64,000 bases of DNA from Leptospiraceae bacterium. GTDB lineage: Bacteria; Spirochaetota; Leptospiria; Leptospirales; Leptospiraceae. The position numbers and the translations under genes were made by a program. Below the pieces are notes generated by a model, which did no database searches, was not told the origin of the DNA, and saw only the letters and a list, made by a program, of their open reading frames with translations. Within the stretch, counting starts at the first letter, position 1. Each line of letters opens with the position of its first letter. Of this stretch, positions 35,589-44,947 are shown piece after piece. Where the stretch lies: the NCBI GenBank assembly GCA_024233875.1, contig JACKPB010000004.1, positions 1-64,000 on the forward strand, in the 5' to 3' direction.

Positions 35589-37556
35589 TCAGGTGTGGTA
35601 TTTTTTCTTGTCGTCGATGAGATTTTGTACTACACCCGGATCTGCTAGAGTAGATACATCTCCGAGACCATCAAATTCGTTGGCAGCGATTTTTCTCAAA
35701 ATTCTTCTCATGATCTTACCCGATCGGGTCTTGGGGAGGCTCGGTGCCCAGTGAATCACATCCGGACGGGCTATCTTTCCTATGACTTTTTCAACGATAG
35801 CTATGAGCTCTTTTTTCAGTTCATCGTTTGTAGTCACACCGGTTTTGACGGTTACGTAAGCATAGATACCCTGTCCCTTAATATCGTGAGGATAACCGAC
35901 TACTGCTGCTTCGGCAACCGATTTGTGTTCTACCAGAGCACTCTCCACCTCAGCTGTTCCGAGTCTGTGACCTGAGACGTTGATTACATCATCGACGCGA
36001 CCTGTAATCCAATAGTATCCATCCTTGTCCCGTCGCACACCATCTCCTGTAAAGTAATACCCTTTGAAATGTGAGAAATAGGTCAATTTGAATCGATTGG
36101 GATCTCCATAGACTCCTCTCATCATTGAGGGCCAGGGAAAAGCAAAGCAAAGATTTCCGGTAATTTCTCCCTTATCTGTGATGGGTTTGCCATCATTGTC
36201 CACCACAACGGGTTGAACACCGAAGAAGGGGAAGGTTGCTGATCCGGGTCGTGTTGTTGTCGCACCCGGAAGAGGGGTGATCATAATGGATCCGGTTTCA
36301 GTTTGCCAATAGGTATCCACTATGGGGCATTTTTTCTTTCCTATATTGATATTGTACCATTCCCAAGCGTCAGGATTTATGGGTTCTCCAACTGTACCTA
36401 AGAGCCGTAAAGATTTGAGAGATTTGTTTTTTAAGGGCTCGAGCCCTTCTCTTGCGAGGGCACGAATGGCTGTTGGAGCAGTATAGAAAACATTTACACG
36501 GTACTTGTCGATAACATCCCAAAAACGACCGGCATCGGGAAAATTGGGAACACCTTCAAACATGATGGAAGTAGCACCATTGGATAGGGGACCATAAAGG
36601 ATATAAGAATGACCTGTGATCCATCCTATATCTGCAGTACACCAATAGGTGTCATTTTCTTTGTGATCGAAAACATAATAAAAAGATAGATTAGCTCCTA
36701 ATAAATATCCGGCGGTACTGTGTAGTACACCCTTGGGCTTTCCGGTTGAGCCGGAGGTATAGAGAATGAAAAGGGGATGCTCTGAATCTGCCTTATAGGG
36801 TTCGCATTCATTGGATATGTCATGGGACTTCATTAAATAATGCCACCAGTGGTCCCTACCTTCGATCCAATCCAGGTTGGACTCCATACCTGTCCTCCGA
36901 ACGACAATTACATCTTTTACTTTTACGTCCGACAATTCTAAGGCTCTGTCAATATTCTTTTTTAGATCAATGATCTTTCCGCCCCGAAACCCTCCATCGC
37001 TAGTTATGACAAGGGAAGGCTTGCTATCATCGATCCGGCTGTGAAGAGCTTCAGGAGAGAATCCTCCGAAAACGATAGAATGAACCGCTCCGATTCTAGT
37101 ACAGGCAAGAGCTGAGATAGCCAACTCCGGAATCATGGGGAGGTAGATCAAAACCCTGTCTCCGGGTTTGACACCGAATTTCTTCAGCACATTTGCAAAT
37201 CTTGAGACTTCTCTGTGCAATTCCTGATACGTATAAGTCTTTGATTCATCTGAATTGTCACCTTCCCAGATCAGAGCTGCTTTGTTTTTCAGAGGGCCAT
37301 CCAGATGACGGTCCAAACAATTATAGGATACATTGATCTTACCCCCTTCAAACCACTTAACCTTACCTTCTGAGAATTTGTGGTTGAGAACCTTAGTGAA
37401 TGGTTTGAACCAGGTCAATCGTTTCTCTGCCTGTTTTTTCCAAAATTCTTCGGGTTTTTGGATGGATTCAGTATAAAGCTTTTTGTATTCACTTAGTTTC
37501 AAATTAGATTGTTTGGAAAAATCAGCAGATGGAATGTATTCTATCTCTTTAGCCAT
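35589..37556 (-). CDS. acsA: Acetyl-CoA synthetase
   Basis: A 655-residue AMP-forming acyl-CoA synthetase of normal Acs length. The adenylate-forming P-loop is LYTSGSTGKPKG, the ATP and acetyl site includes DTYWQTETGSIMITP, and the hinge and C-terminal domain have YYWITGRVDDVINVSGHR. The catalytic Lys that is acetylated in other bacteria lies in LPKTRSGKIMRRILR. The conserved Trp that limits the acyl pocket to acetate is in the DTYWQTETG motif. It makes acetyl-CoA from acetate and ATP. A good ribosome site (AGAGGT) precedes the ATG. Confidence 0.97.
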   Translation of the reverse strand: MAKEIEYIPSADFSKQSNLKLSEYKKLYTESIQKPEEFWKKQAEKRLTWFKPFTKVLNHKFSEGKVKWFEGGKINVSYNCLDRHLDGPLKNKAALIWEGDNSDESKTYTYQELHREVSRFANVLKKFGVKPGDRVLIYLPMIPELAISALACTRIGAVHSIVFGGFSPEALHSRIDDSKPSLVITSDGGFRGGKIIDLKKNIDRALELSDVKVKDVIVVRRTGMESNLDWIEGRDHWWHYLMKSHDISNECEPYKADSEHPLFILYTSGSTGKPKGVLHSTAGYLLGANLSFYYVFDHKENDTYWCTADIGWITGHSYILYGPLSNGATSIMFEGVPNFPDAGRFWDVIDKYRVNVFYTAPTAIRALAREGLEPLKNKSLKSLRLLGTVGEPINPDAWEWYNINIGKKKCPIVDTYWQTETGSIMITPLPGATTTRPGSATFPFFGVQPVVVDNDGKPITDKGEITGNLCFAFPWPSMMRGVYGDPNRFKLTYFSHFKGYYFTGDGVRRDKDGYYWITGRVDDVINVSGHRLGTAEVESALVEHKSVAEAAVVGYPHDIKGQGIYAYVTVKTGVTTNDELKKELIAIVEKVIGKIARPDVIHWAPSLPKTRSGKIMRRILRKIAANEFDGLGDVSTLADPGVVQNLIDDKKKYHT

Positions 37557-37702
37557 GATAACCTCTTATTATCGGGAATCCCCCGGAATTCTTTTCTCTG
37601 AAAATGAGAACAAAAGTTCAATGAAATCTTTTGGAGAATTCTTTTCAAAAAGGAATTTTTTTCTACTAAAAAATTTAACCCGATCAATAAAGGAAATAGA
37701 TT

Positions 37703-38881
37703 ATGAAAAAGAATCGAATTCTGATGGTAACGACTATATTTTCAGAAGAAGCATTTGGAGGTGCCGAAAGACTTTCTCTGGACTATGCTACGAAACTCTC
37801 CGATGAGATTGATCTTACCATTCTAACCACGACTTCTTTGAGTTACCTAACCTGGGAACCTGTTTTGAATCCGGGTGAGGAAAAGAAAGAAAACATGAAT
37901 ATCCTCAGATTCGATGTAAAGAAGAAAAGAAACTTACGATCTTTCAACCGTTACTATACTTCTCTGTTGAAGAAAAAAGAAGTTAGGGAGTCTGATTTTC
38001 AAAAATTTATTGAACTCCAGGGCCCCTTTGTTCCGGAATTAATTGAGTACATTAAAAACCATCATTCTGAATACGATGTGATTCTCTTTATAGGCTATCT
38101 TTATTACCCTATTGTGCTCGGTCTGCCTTTTTGCAAAAATAAATCCGTTTGTGTTCTGACGCTTCATGATGAGCCCCCGGCCTATTTCCCGATTTACAAA
38201 GAACTGTTCACTGATGAAATATTCTACTCCTTCAATACACCAGAGGAATTGGATCTCTTCGAAAAGATATTTCACTTCACACCAGAGAAGTACCGTATCA
38301 TCGGAACAGCAGTTGAGATTCCCGACGAATATTTGATACCCTACGAACCGAAACCCTTTCCATATCTTCTTTATGTCGGAAGGGTTGACGAGGGCAAAGG
38401 AGTGTACCGATTGATAGAATTCTTCCGAAAATGGAAGAAACAGTTCCCTTCTGATTTTAAATTGATTATTGCAGGAGGAGGGGAAAGGATAGAATCCGAT
38501 GAGGAGATAGAGTCTCTCGGGTTTATTTCCGAGAAGGACAAATTCAGCTGGATGAGTTCTGCATTTGTATTGGTCAATCCCTCGCCTATGGAAAGTTTCT
38601 CAATTACAATTATGGAATCCTGGTTGATGGGAGTCCCGGTTCTGGTCAATTCCGAATCCGATACAATGAGGAATCACTGCATTCGTTCTAATGGTGGACT
38701 TTACTATCAATCTCAGGAATCATTTTTTAGGACTATGGAATTTATGATTTCTAATAAGCAAAAAAGAAAGAAAATGGGAGAAAATGGAAAGCGTTATGTG
38801 ACATCAAACTATTCAAGTTCCAGAATCAAAAAACTTCTTTTAGATCTAATTGATGAAATGGCGGGAGAGAATCGGGTCTGA
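37703..38881 (+). CDS. Glycosyltransferase family 4 (GT-B) protein
   Basis: A 392-residue protein. The N-terminal half has the Gly-rich loop GGAERLSLDYA that binds the acceptor side in GT4 enzymes; the C-terminal half starts with LLYVGRVDEGKGVYRLIEFF and has the EX7E donor-binding region (NPSPMESFSITIMESWLMGVPV), with Glu residues eight apart. It is likely to add a sugar from a nucleotide-sugar donor to a cell-surface glycan. It stands alone and not in an LPS cluster, so the acceptor cannot be named. AAAGGAAA precedes the ATG. Confidence 0.9.
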   Translation: MKKNRILMVTTIFSEEAFGGAERLSLDYATKLSDEIDLTILTTTSLSYLTWEPVLNPGEEKKENMNILRFDVKKKRNLRSFNRYYTSLLKKKEVRESDFQKFIELQGPFVPELIEYIKNHHSEYDVILFIGYLYYPIVLGLPFCKNKSVCVLTLHDEPPAYFPIYKELFTDEIFYSFNTPEELDLFEKIFHFTPEKYRIIGTAVEIPDEYLIPYEPKPFPYLLYVGRVDEGKGVYRLIEFFRKWKKQFPSDFKLIIAGGGERIESDEEIESLGFISEKDKFSWMSSAFVLVNPSPMESFSITIMESWLMGVPVLVNSESDTMRNHCIRSNGGLYYQSQESFFRTMEFMISNKQKRKKMGENGKRYVTSNYSSSRIKKLLLDLIDEMAGENRV

Positions 38882-38943
38882 TCTTTCTTTTTGGGGATAA
38901 AATTTCCTTGCAAGAATAGAACTATCAAAATCTCATTAGGATC

Positions 38944-39594
38944 ATGGCATATTTTATTACACATTCGCTGGTAGCATCTCCTCTGATCTTTTTGTTCAGA
39001 AATAAAGGGGATAAGTTTTTGTTATTTCTTCTGGTTATCATAGCATCGATACTGCCGGATATTGATGTCTTCTTCCCGGACTCCCGCTCAAAAATGTTCA
39101 GCCACAGAGGAATCACTCACTCAATTTTTTTTGCTTTTTTCATCGGTGCACTTTTCTCCTCCTTTTTTATGTCCAAAGTGAAAAATTTCGCTCAGGTTTT
39201 AGTGGTCTTTTTGATCTTTTTCACAGCAGTCTGCTCACATATCATTTTGGATGCCATGACTCAGGATGTAAAAGGTGTCTGTATTTTTTGTCCCTTCGAT
39301 GAGAATCGAACTTTTTTTGCCTTCAAACCATTTCAGACCTTTTCTACTTCCGGGGGAGGAGGACCCTCCAGAAGATTGATCAGTAGCAAAATGATTCAAT
39401 TCTTATTGCCTGAAATTCTTTTTGTTTGGATTCCCTCCATCATCACCTTTTTCTCTCTAATGTACATTGAATCCAGTATTGCCAAATCGAAATTACCTCC
39501 TCCTGTTAAGAGAAAACCATATGTTCCCAAGAAGTCAACACCTGTGAGTCGTACTGCACCTGTAAAAAAACGACCACCTTATAAAAAAAAGTAA
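38944..39594 (+). CDS. YdjM/DUF457-family membrane-bound metal-dependent hydrolase
   Basis: A 216-residue protein with about five membrane helices. The family motifs are present: FITHSLVAS near the N-terminus, ASILPDIDVFFP and FSHRGITHSIFFAF, then CSHIILDAMT. These His and Asp residues are thought to bind metal at the membrane. The C-terminus is a basic, Pro-rich tail (PPPVKRKPYVPKKS) likely in the cytoplasm. In E. coli YdjM is LexA-regulated; substrate and role are unknown in this family. An AGGA ribosome site precedes the ATG. Confidence 0.85.
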   Translation: MAYFITHSLVASPLIFLFRNKGDKFLLFLLVIIASILPDIDVFFPDSRSKMFSHRGITHSIFFAFFIGALFSSFFMSKVKNFAQVLVVFLIFFTAVCSHIILDAMTQDVKGVCIFCPFDENRTFFAFKPFQTFSTSGGGGPSRRLISSKMIQFLLPEILFVWIPSIITFFSLMYIESSIAKSKLPPPVKRKPYVPKKSTPVSRTAPVKKRPPYKKK

Positions 39595-39655
39595 TCTAAA
39601 TAAAAATACTCAGGTATTTGTACAGAGACATCCTTTGATGAGTCTAAAAGAAATA

Positions 39656-39755
39656 TATACCAGATTTCAGAAATCCTTGCGTATTTCTATCTCAGGTATG
39701 TAGCTATTTTGTAGTAGATTCTTCAGTGATTGTGCAAACCTTTTGAAATTGACTA
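39656..39755 (+). repeat. Dispersed palindromic repeat, copy D
   Basis: Full copy starting TATACCAGATTTCAG, with apex GTAGCTATTTTGTAGT and ending GAAATTGACTA. Its end lies only 26 bases before the chosen start of the next gene, so it would be in, or directly before, that gene's 5' leader. Confidence 0.82.
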
Positions 39756-39781
39756 CAATAAAATTCTGGGGAGATTCCGAT

Positions 39782-40339
39782 TTGTTAAAAAAAATATTAT
39801 TACTTTTCCTGTTTGTATCACTTGGAGATTTGAAACCGGTGGAAGACAAAGCACAATGCTACAACCTCACTTTTACTCAGTTTCAATTGTATGGATGTGA
39901 GACGGATCGTATGAAGATTAGATTTGATATGGCAAAACAACTTGGGTATCAAATGGTCTTACTTCCGGGAAATGAGCAGGACGCAACCGCTTCTGAAGTC
40001 TTTTTTGCTGTAAAGGGATACCCGCTTCAGCAAACCTACCTTCAGGATCATGCAGATGATCTTGCACTTGTAGCACAAAACCCTCAGGTAGCAGTTCTTC
40101 AGGCAGACATCATCAGTCCTTTCAAAAATCTAAAAAATTGCGTAGGGAGTGAACTTGTAATCGGTGGATCCATGTTTGCCCATGAAATTTATTTCACCTG
40201 CGAATCTGAGAGCAAAAATTTCGGGATAATATTTGTATTTCAGGCTAAAAATAAAAAATCCAGAAATGAATACCTTCCGGAATTTATAACCTGGGTAGAA
40301 CCTCATATTCTAAAAGATCCGGCTCCGAAGAAAAAATAA
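39782..40339 (+). CDS. Exported protein of unknown function
   Basis: About 185 residues. The TTG at 39782 is the best start: GGGGAG lies eight bases before it and it opens a clean signal peptide (LLKKILLLFLFVSLGDL read with Met first). A TTG at 39743 would extend into the palindromic repeat. The mature protein is a mixed alpha/beta domain with three Cys residues (AQCYN, YGCET, KNCVG) and a fourth in FTCES. A Lys-rich C-terminus ends it. No family is recognised. Confidence 0.65.
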   Translation: MLKKILLLFLFVSLGDLKPVEDKAQCYNLTFTQFQLYGCETDRMKIRFDMAKQLGYQMVLLPGNEQDATASEVFFAVKGYPLQQTYLQDHADDLALVAQNPQVAVLQADIISPFKNLKNCVGSELVIGGSMFAHEIYFTCESESKNFGIIFVFQAKNKKSRNEYLPEFITWVEPHILKDPAPKKK

Positions 40340-40343
40340 GCAT

Positions 40344-40913
40344 TCAACTATTTTTCTGCTTTAAGGATTTTCGGATTTTTTTGGCTCTCTGACGATTGGC
40401 ATCCATGAGGTCATTGTGATACCCTCTTACGATTCCATTGATTTCTTTATCTATTCTTTCCCTCATACGGTCCGGGAGGATGTACCATCTTCCCGAAGAA
40501 CTTACCAATAATTCTCCCGATAGACTCTTTAGAGTAGCCTTTGTGTATAGCCTTCTTTTTCTAACAGCAGTGATCCAGGCATGAATTTCGACAGGTTCAC
40601 CTATTGGAGTTCCTTTATGATATTTTAGATTCAGGGTATCCGTCATCACAAGATGTCCTATGTGATGTGCCAGAACTCCCTGAGCCTCGTCCAGGATCGC
40701 GGCGATGGCTCCACCATGGACCAGACGAATCTTTCCGAGGGCTCCTGTTTCATGACCGCAGAATTTATGTATAAATTTGGTCTCTCCCGTTTTTTCATCA
40801 AAAAGTATGGATACTTTCAGACTTTTTTCATTCTCCAGTCCGCAGGCAAAGCAATCTGAAGGATGGAGGTCCTGAGAAGTCCTGCTGGGTTCTATGTTCT
40901 TTGAATTTTCCAA
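40344..40913 (-). CDS. Hotdog-fold thioesterase (PaaI/4HBT type)
   Basis: A 189-residue protein. The hotdog core shows VHGGAIAAILDEAQG, the helix with the HGG and Asp/Glu pattern typical of PaaI-type thioesterases, followed by TDTLNLKYHKGTPIGEPVEIHAW. The N-terminal HPSDCFACGLENEKSL is a common lead-in in this group. A basic C-terminal extension of about 40 residues is added. It probably hydrolyses an acyl-CoA, but the substrate is unknown. The 280 bases upstream, before the M28 peptidase stop, contain no recognised feature. Confidence 0.82.
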   Translation of the reverse strand: MENSKNIEPSRTSQDLHPSDCFACGLENEKSLKVSILFDEKTGETKFIHKFCGHETGALGKIRLVHGGAIAAILDEAQGVLAHHIGHLVMTDTLNLKYHKGTPIGEPVEIHAWITAVRKRRLYTKATLKSLSGELLVSSSGRWYILPDRMRERIDKEINGIVRGYHNDLMDANRQRAKKIRKSLKQKNS

Positions 40914-41193
40914 ATCCTAGGCTCCCGGGGTTGAGCGGTTGAGAACTTTATTGGGTATCAGAAGTCCTTACAGGTTCCGAAAAAATTCTCTCAGGGTAGA
41001 GGTTTTTAGTCGTTCGAAATTCTTCAAGGATTTTGTACTTCAAAAAGATTGAGAGTAAGATTCAAAGTGATTTGCAGTTTCACTTTTAAACCGGCAAACA
41101 ATGGCTGAATGCTGTGATTGATAAAATGCAAGTATTCCCGGAAACGGTAGATGTGATTTCACAAATATCCAAACAAGGATAGATGAAATAGGT

Positions 41194-43458
41194 TTATTCA
41201 AGATGAAAATTTTTCATGTAGTACGTGTGGAAGGGATAGTACTGAAAGGATGCGGGAGCGGGAACAAGAGTTTCGGGTAGATCTGAAAGATTTTCTACAC
41301 CCTTTTTCCTTTCCATCACAAGAATAGAAATGGGTTCTTCTGTGTGAAATTCCAATTCCAGAGTTAGAGAGGGTTGGGTTCCCGGGAAGAGCAAGATGGG
41401 AAAAGATTGGGAGTTCTGGGAATAGATCGGTTCATCAGGAATGTCTAGAGTTGTATCTCCTACGCGAATGGACTTGAGGTTTGATTTCTTTTCAATTCGA
41501 ATTTCCCAACCTGTTCCTCCATTGGTCTTAGTGAGTTCGATATTCAATTTCTTTTTGGAGTCGATTTGTTTTTTATTGAGGATTTGCAATCCGGGAGAAT
41601 TACCTTTGTTGTCAAAGTAATTGGAACGGATACAGGTACAGGTTTCTCCGGGAATCCTACCCAATTCAGGATAGGTTTCGCCTAACTTAGTCCTTTCATA
41701 TTCACTCAGATTGGATGCAATACTGAAAAAATGAGCTTTCCCTGTATCAAAATTTTCAATGTACTGAATATGGGAATGCGAGGGTTGTGATGAGGAAAGA
41801 TAATTCTCAGAAAAACCTTTGCTATAAAAAAACAGTGATACAAGTAAGCAGAAAAGTGAGGCATATCGGATTTCTTTCTCCTGAAATTCAGATAGAAAGG
41901 GAAGGGAGAAGGAGAGAAGAATAATTTCAAACAATGCGGGGGCTGCGAGAAAGGAAAGATTAAAGGTTTGATACAAAAGTATAATATCCGGAAATAAAAT
42001 TAGGATAGTCGGAACAAAAAAGATCATTCGGGATCTAAATCTTTTTTCGGTCTCCTCTTTTTTGTAAAGAATTGCCCTTACTTCTCCCAGAAGATAGAAA
42101 AATAAGGGTATCCATATTATGTATCCTGCAGTAGGACTTAAGGTAAGAAGACCTATGAAGAGCAAGAGAAGAATCGGTAGGGGAGATGCAATCTTTTCAT
42201 ATCTACGCAGGGCTGATTTGCTGAATCCATAGAACCCCAAAAATAATCCGGCAACCCAGAAGAAAGTAAATATGTAGTACGAATTGGGTTTGTAGAGGAG
42301 GGGAGAAAGTTTATGGGGGAAATCCGGATTGATTTGAAATATAAATTTTTGAGAGAAATACACAGAGCCAAGAATTACAATGCAAAGATTCAAATAGAAA
42401 AATGTCTCTCGAAACAATTCACGCATAGAAAAATCAGGGTTTTGAATCAGTCGAAAGAGAAGAGGCAGACTCAGGAAGATAAATATGTATTGAAAGATAA
42501 GCGAAAAACTAAATGTACCGAATACCGGGAGGGTGAAAAAAATTGAATCTTCCGATTCGGATGATTCTTCAAATTCCGAATTTGCAAGTATCTCCAGAAG
42601 TTCAAGACTATTTCCTGCCTGATGATAGAGACTTTCTCTACTCAGGTTTTCATATTGATCTGTGGTAGAATGATAATGAATCAAATCATTTATATAAGCA
42701 AAATTGTATCCCTTGATTTTCTTTTGTTTAAAAAGTGTGAAATCAGTATCATTGGGAAGTCTTTTGTAGACTTCATAAAAAATGGATGCAGTGACTAGAT
42801 TGCTTATATGAGATTTCGCTATCCTTATAAGTTCTGAATTCCCTTCTGAAGTTTCAAACAAAAGATTGGGACCTGAATTTCCCCTTGCTTCCAAATTGAT
42901 CACATATTGAATCTCATTGGCTAAGGGATGACTGCGGATAAAAAGTTCACTACCCAGAATCCCCTTTTCTTCTGAATCCGTAAAAAGAAAAAGAATACTA
43001 TGTTTGGTATCCAATGACTGAAAAATTCTAGCCAGTTCCAATAGAATAGCTACAGATCCCGAGGCATCTGCGGCACCCGGAGAATTTTCACCGGAATCAT
43101 AATGTGTTACTATGGCTATCATTGATTTGGATGCTTCCGACTTTTTTAGAGCGATAATGTTTTCTGATTTCGCAATGCTTACAATTCCATGAATCCTTCT
43201 CATTCCGAACCCGGATTGAAGTTCCGGTGCATAGCCCAGAGTTTTTAGCCGGGAAAAAATGTAATCTCTAACCTGTTCGTGATGTTCACTTCCTACGTTG
43301 TGAGGGGCTTCAGAGATGAACTTGAGATGGGTCTCGAGGTTCTCTTTTGAAAATCTATGAAAAGAAAAGGAACGTTCCGGATCCGGTGGGAGAACCGAGC
43401 GGGCTGAAAGTAGGAAAAACACTAAAATGCCGATAAGTAGAAAGAGTTTCTGTTTCAA
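41194..43458 (-). CDS. M28-family membrane metallopeptidase
   Basis: A 754-residue protein: an N-terminal helix, an M28 aminopeptidase domain at about 30-300, six to nine membrane helices at about 305-570 and a C-terminal beta-rich domain. The two-zinc ligands are seen in order: THYDSG (His, then nearby Asp), GAADASG (Asp), DSEEKG (Glu pair), INLEARG (Glu) and LIHYHST (His). The NLEARG and membrane topology are those of the ER metallopeptidase 1/Fxna-like branch. It likely cleaves peptides on the outer side of the inner membrane. The start is a TTG at 43456-43458. Confidence 0.9.
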   Translation of the reverse strand: MKQKLFLLIGILVFFLLSARSVLPPDPERSFSFHRFSKENLETHLKFISEAPHNVGSEHHEQVRDYIFSRLKTLGYAPELQSGFGMRRIHGIVSIAKSENIIALKKSEASKSMIAIVTHYDSGENSPGAADASGSVAILLELARIFQSLDTKHSILFLFTDSEEKGILGSELFIRSHPLANEIQYVINLEARGNSGPNLLFETSEGNSELIRIAKSHISNLVTASIFYEVYKRLPNDTDFTLFKQKKIKGYNFAYINDLIHYHSTTDQYENLSRESLYHQAGNSLELLEILANSEFEESSESEDSIFFTLPVFGTFSFSLIFQYIFIFLSLPLLFRLIQNPDFSMRELFRETFFYLNLCIVILGSVYFSQKFIFQINPDFPHKLSPLLYKPNSYYIFTFFWVAGLFLGFYGFSKSALRRYEKIASPLPILLLLFIGLLTLSPTAGYIIWIPLFFYLLGEVRAILYKKEETEKRFRSRMIFFVPTILILFPDIILLYQTFNLSFLAAPALFEIILLSFSLPFLSEFQEKEIRYASLFCLLVSLFFYSKGFSENYLSSSQPSHSHIQYIENFDTGKAHFFSIASNLSEYERTKLGETYPELGRIPGETCTCIRSNYFDNKGNSPGLQILNKKQIDSKKKLNIELTKTNGGTGWEIRIEKKSNLKSIRVGDTTLDIPDEPIYSQNSQSFPILLFPGTQPSLTLELEFHTEEPISILVMERKKGVENLSDLPETLVPAPASFQYYPFHTYYMKNFHLE

Positions 43459-43681
43459 TCAATAGTATCCATTCATGAAATCGCATAGGAATTAGATCAC
43501 TCTTAGTTCCTGTTGAATTTTCAAATTTCTGATTCTGGAATAGACAATCTATTTTTGTCTGATCTTGTAAATCATTTTGCAAAAACTTTTCACTTCAAGA
43601 GCTTTTGGAATCTTTTAAAAAAATTCCTAATTTCTCAAAAACACAGAATTTCCTATTGTAAAAAATACAGGAAAGGGACGA

Positions 43682-44104
43682 ATGTGTGGGGGACATGAAG
43701 AAGTTAAAGAATTTATGAATTCTCTATTGGAAATATCAAAAGAAGATCTTACCGATTCTCAATTGGAATATGAATTATTCAATGAGATGGATATATTCGA
43801 AAGACCGGTAGTCTGTGCCTCTTGTAATACAATGATTTCCGATGTTAAGTTTCTCCTTTCTTTGGAAGGTAGAAGTCTGCATCACTTCATAAACCCTTCG
43901 GGATTGCGATTTAGTTTTTATACATTTTATTATACAAAGAACACATTTGAATACGGAGAACCGACAGAAGAGCATACCTGGTTTTCCGGGTACCGCTGGT
44001 CTTTTCTCTTATGTGAAGTTTGCCAATCCCATCTCGGTTGGTACTATAGAAATAGCGATGACAGTTTTTTTGGTTTGGTGGATGAAAAAATAAAATTTAC
44101 ATAA
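43682..44104 (+). CDS. Stand-alone CULT-domain protein (bacterial cereblon-like)
   Basis: A 140-residue protein made almost entirely of a CULT domain. The zinc-binding Cys pairs are Cys45/Cys48 (CASC) and Cys111/Cys114 (CEVC). The three cage Trp residues are Trp100, Trp106 and Trp120, with the same 6- and 14-residue spacing as W380, W386 and W400 in human cereblon; HTWFSGYRW and CQSHLGW match HSWFPGYAW and CASHIGW. HHFINPSG corresponds to the region before the beta hairpin. The cage should bind a cyclic imide or similar small ligand. No signal peptide is seen. The gene has a good ribosome site (GGAAAGGGA) and converges with a GIDE-like gene six bases away. Confidence 0.93.
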   Translation: MCGGHEEVKEFMNSLLEISKEDLTDSQLEYELFNEMDIFERPVVCASCNTMISDVKFLLSLEGRSLHHFINPSGLRFSFYTFYYTKNTFEYGEPTEEHTWFSGYRWSFLLCEVCQSHLGWYYRNSDDSFFGLVDEKIKFT

Positions 44105-44109
44105 ACCAA

Positions 44110-44856
44110 TCAAAGTAATTTTTCTAGATCGGGGACAATGACGAATATGAAAGCAAGTATACTGAATATCAGTGAACCCAAACCTAACAGAGCCGAATTT
44201 CTAATGTCTTCCCACATAAAACTCCTGTATTCCTCCTCGTCGCCTTTGAAGATTAGGAGTGGAGTTTTTTTATTACCAAAAATCTTTAATCCCTCTCCAT
44301 CCTCCCGTTCTCCCAGGACTCCTGATACAAAAACTTTTTCATTTTGATAAAGAGCGTAGTACATTATTCTATGGCTTTCCGTTAATTTTTCTCTTTTCCA
44401 GATTTTCTCTATATTTCCTTCGATATTTTCCATTTCTGTACTGAACTCAAGAGAATAACCCAGAAATGGATTTTCATCTTTTTCAAATTCAGGGCGGATC
44501 TCTATTCCGTTTTTTTCAAGGACGAAAGGTACTGAATCGATTGTCGTACTCTGAATCCTCCAATCTCCTGAAGATTTTCGAACAATATATTTTTCAATGA
44601 CAGTTTCGAAATAAATGCAATCTTTTTCTCCGAGAGGTGGTTTCTTCAGAACGGAATTGGATATCATTTTTCCGAGAAATTTGACCGGTTTTCCTAATCG
44701 ATTCCAGTCGATTTGGGTGGATTCTTTAGAAATATTTTTTAATTTCAAAAAATCTTGGATTGATTGGTAAATGATCATGATTCCAATCCAGAAGAAAACT
44801 AGATCACCCAAAACTACTAAAAGTGTATAGATAGAGATAGCAAAAATATTTTTCAT
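44110..44856 (-). CDS. GIDE/MUL1-like membrane-domain protein
   Basis: About 248 residues with a membrane helix pair at the N-terminus, a soluble domain of about 150 residues and a C-terminal helix (LLGLGSLIFSILAFIFVIV). The soluble part follows the pattern of the GIDE (beside-a-membrane) domain of MUL1-type proteins: a small beta start, KPPLGEKDCIYFETVIEKY, a W-rich strand (GDWRIQSTT), FVLEKNGIEI in place of the FyLeD-sG strand, then MYYALYQNEKVFVSGVLGERE. There is no RING domain, so it is not itself a ubiquitin ligase. The match is by pattern only. It converges with the CULT gene. Confidence 0.6.
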   Translation of the reverse strand: MKNIFAISIYTLLVVLGDLVFFWIGIMIIYQSIQDFLKLKNISKESTQIDWNRLGKPVKFLGKMISNSVLKKPPLGEKDCIYFETVIEKYIVRKSSGDWRIQSTTIDSVPFVLEKNGIEIRPEFEKDENPFLGYSLEFSTEMENIEGNIEKIWKREKLTESHRIMYYALYQNEKVFVSGVLGEREDGEGLKIFGNKKTPLLIFKGDEEEYRSFMWEDIRNSALLGLGSLIFSILAFIFVIVPDLEKLL

Positions 44857-44947
44857 AAGCAACCGGCATGAAAATGAATTTTAGATCGAATACTTTAAAA
44901 TTCATTTTCAAATGTATATAGATTATCAATTGGGGATAAAATTGAAT

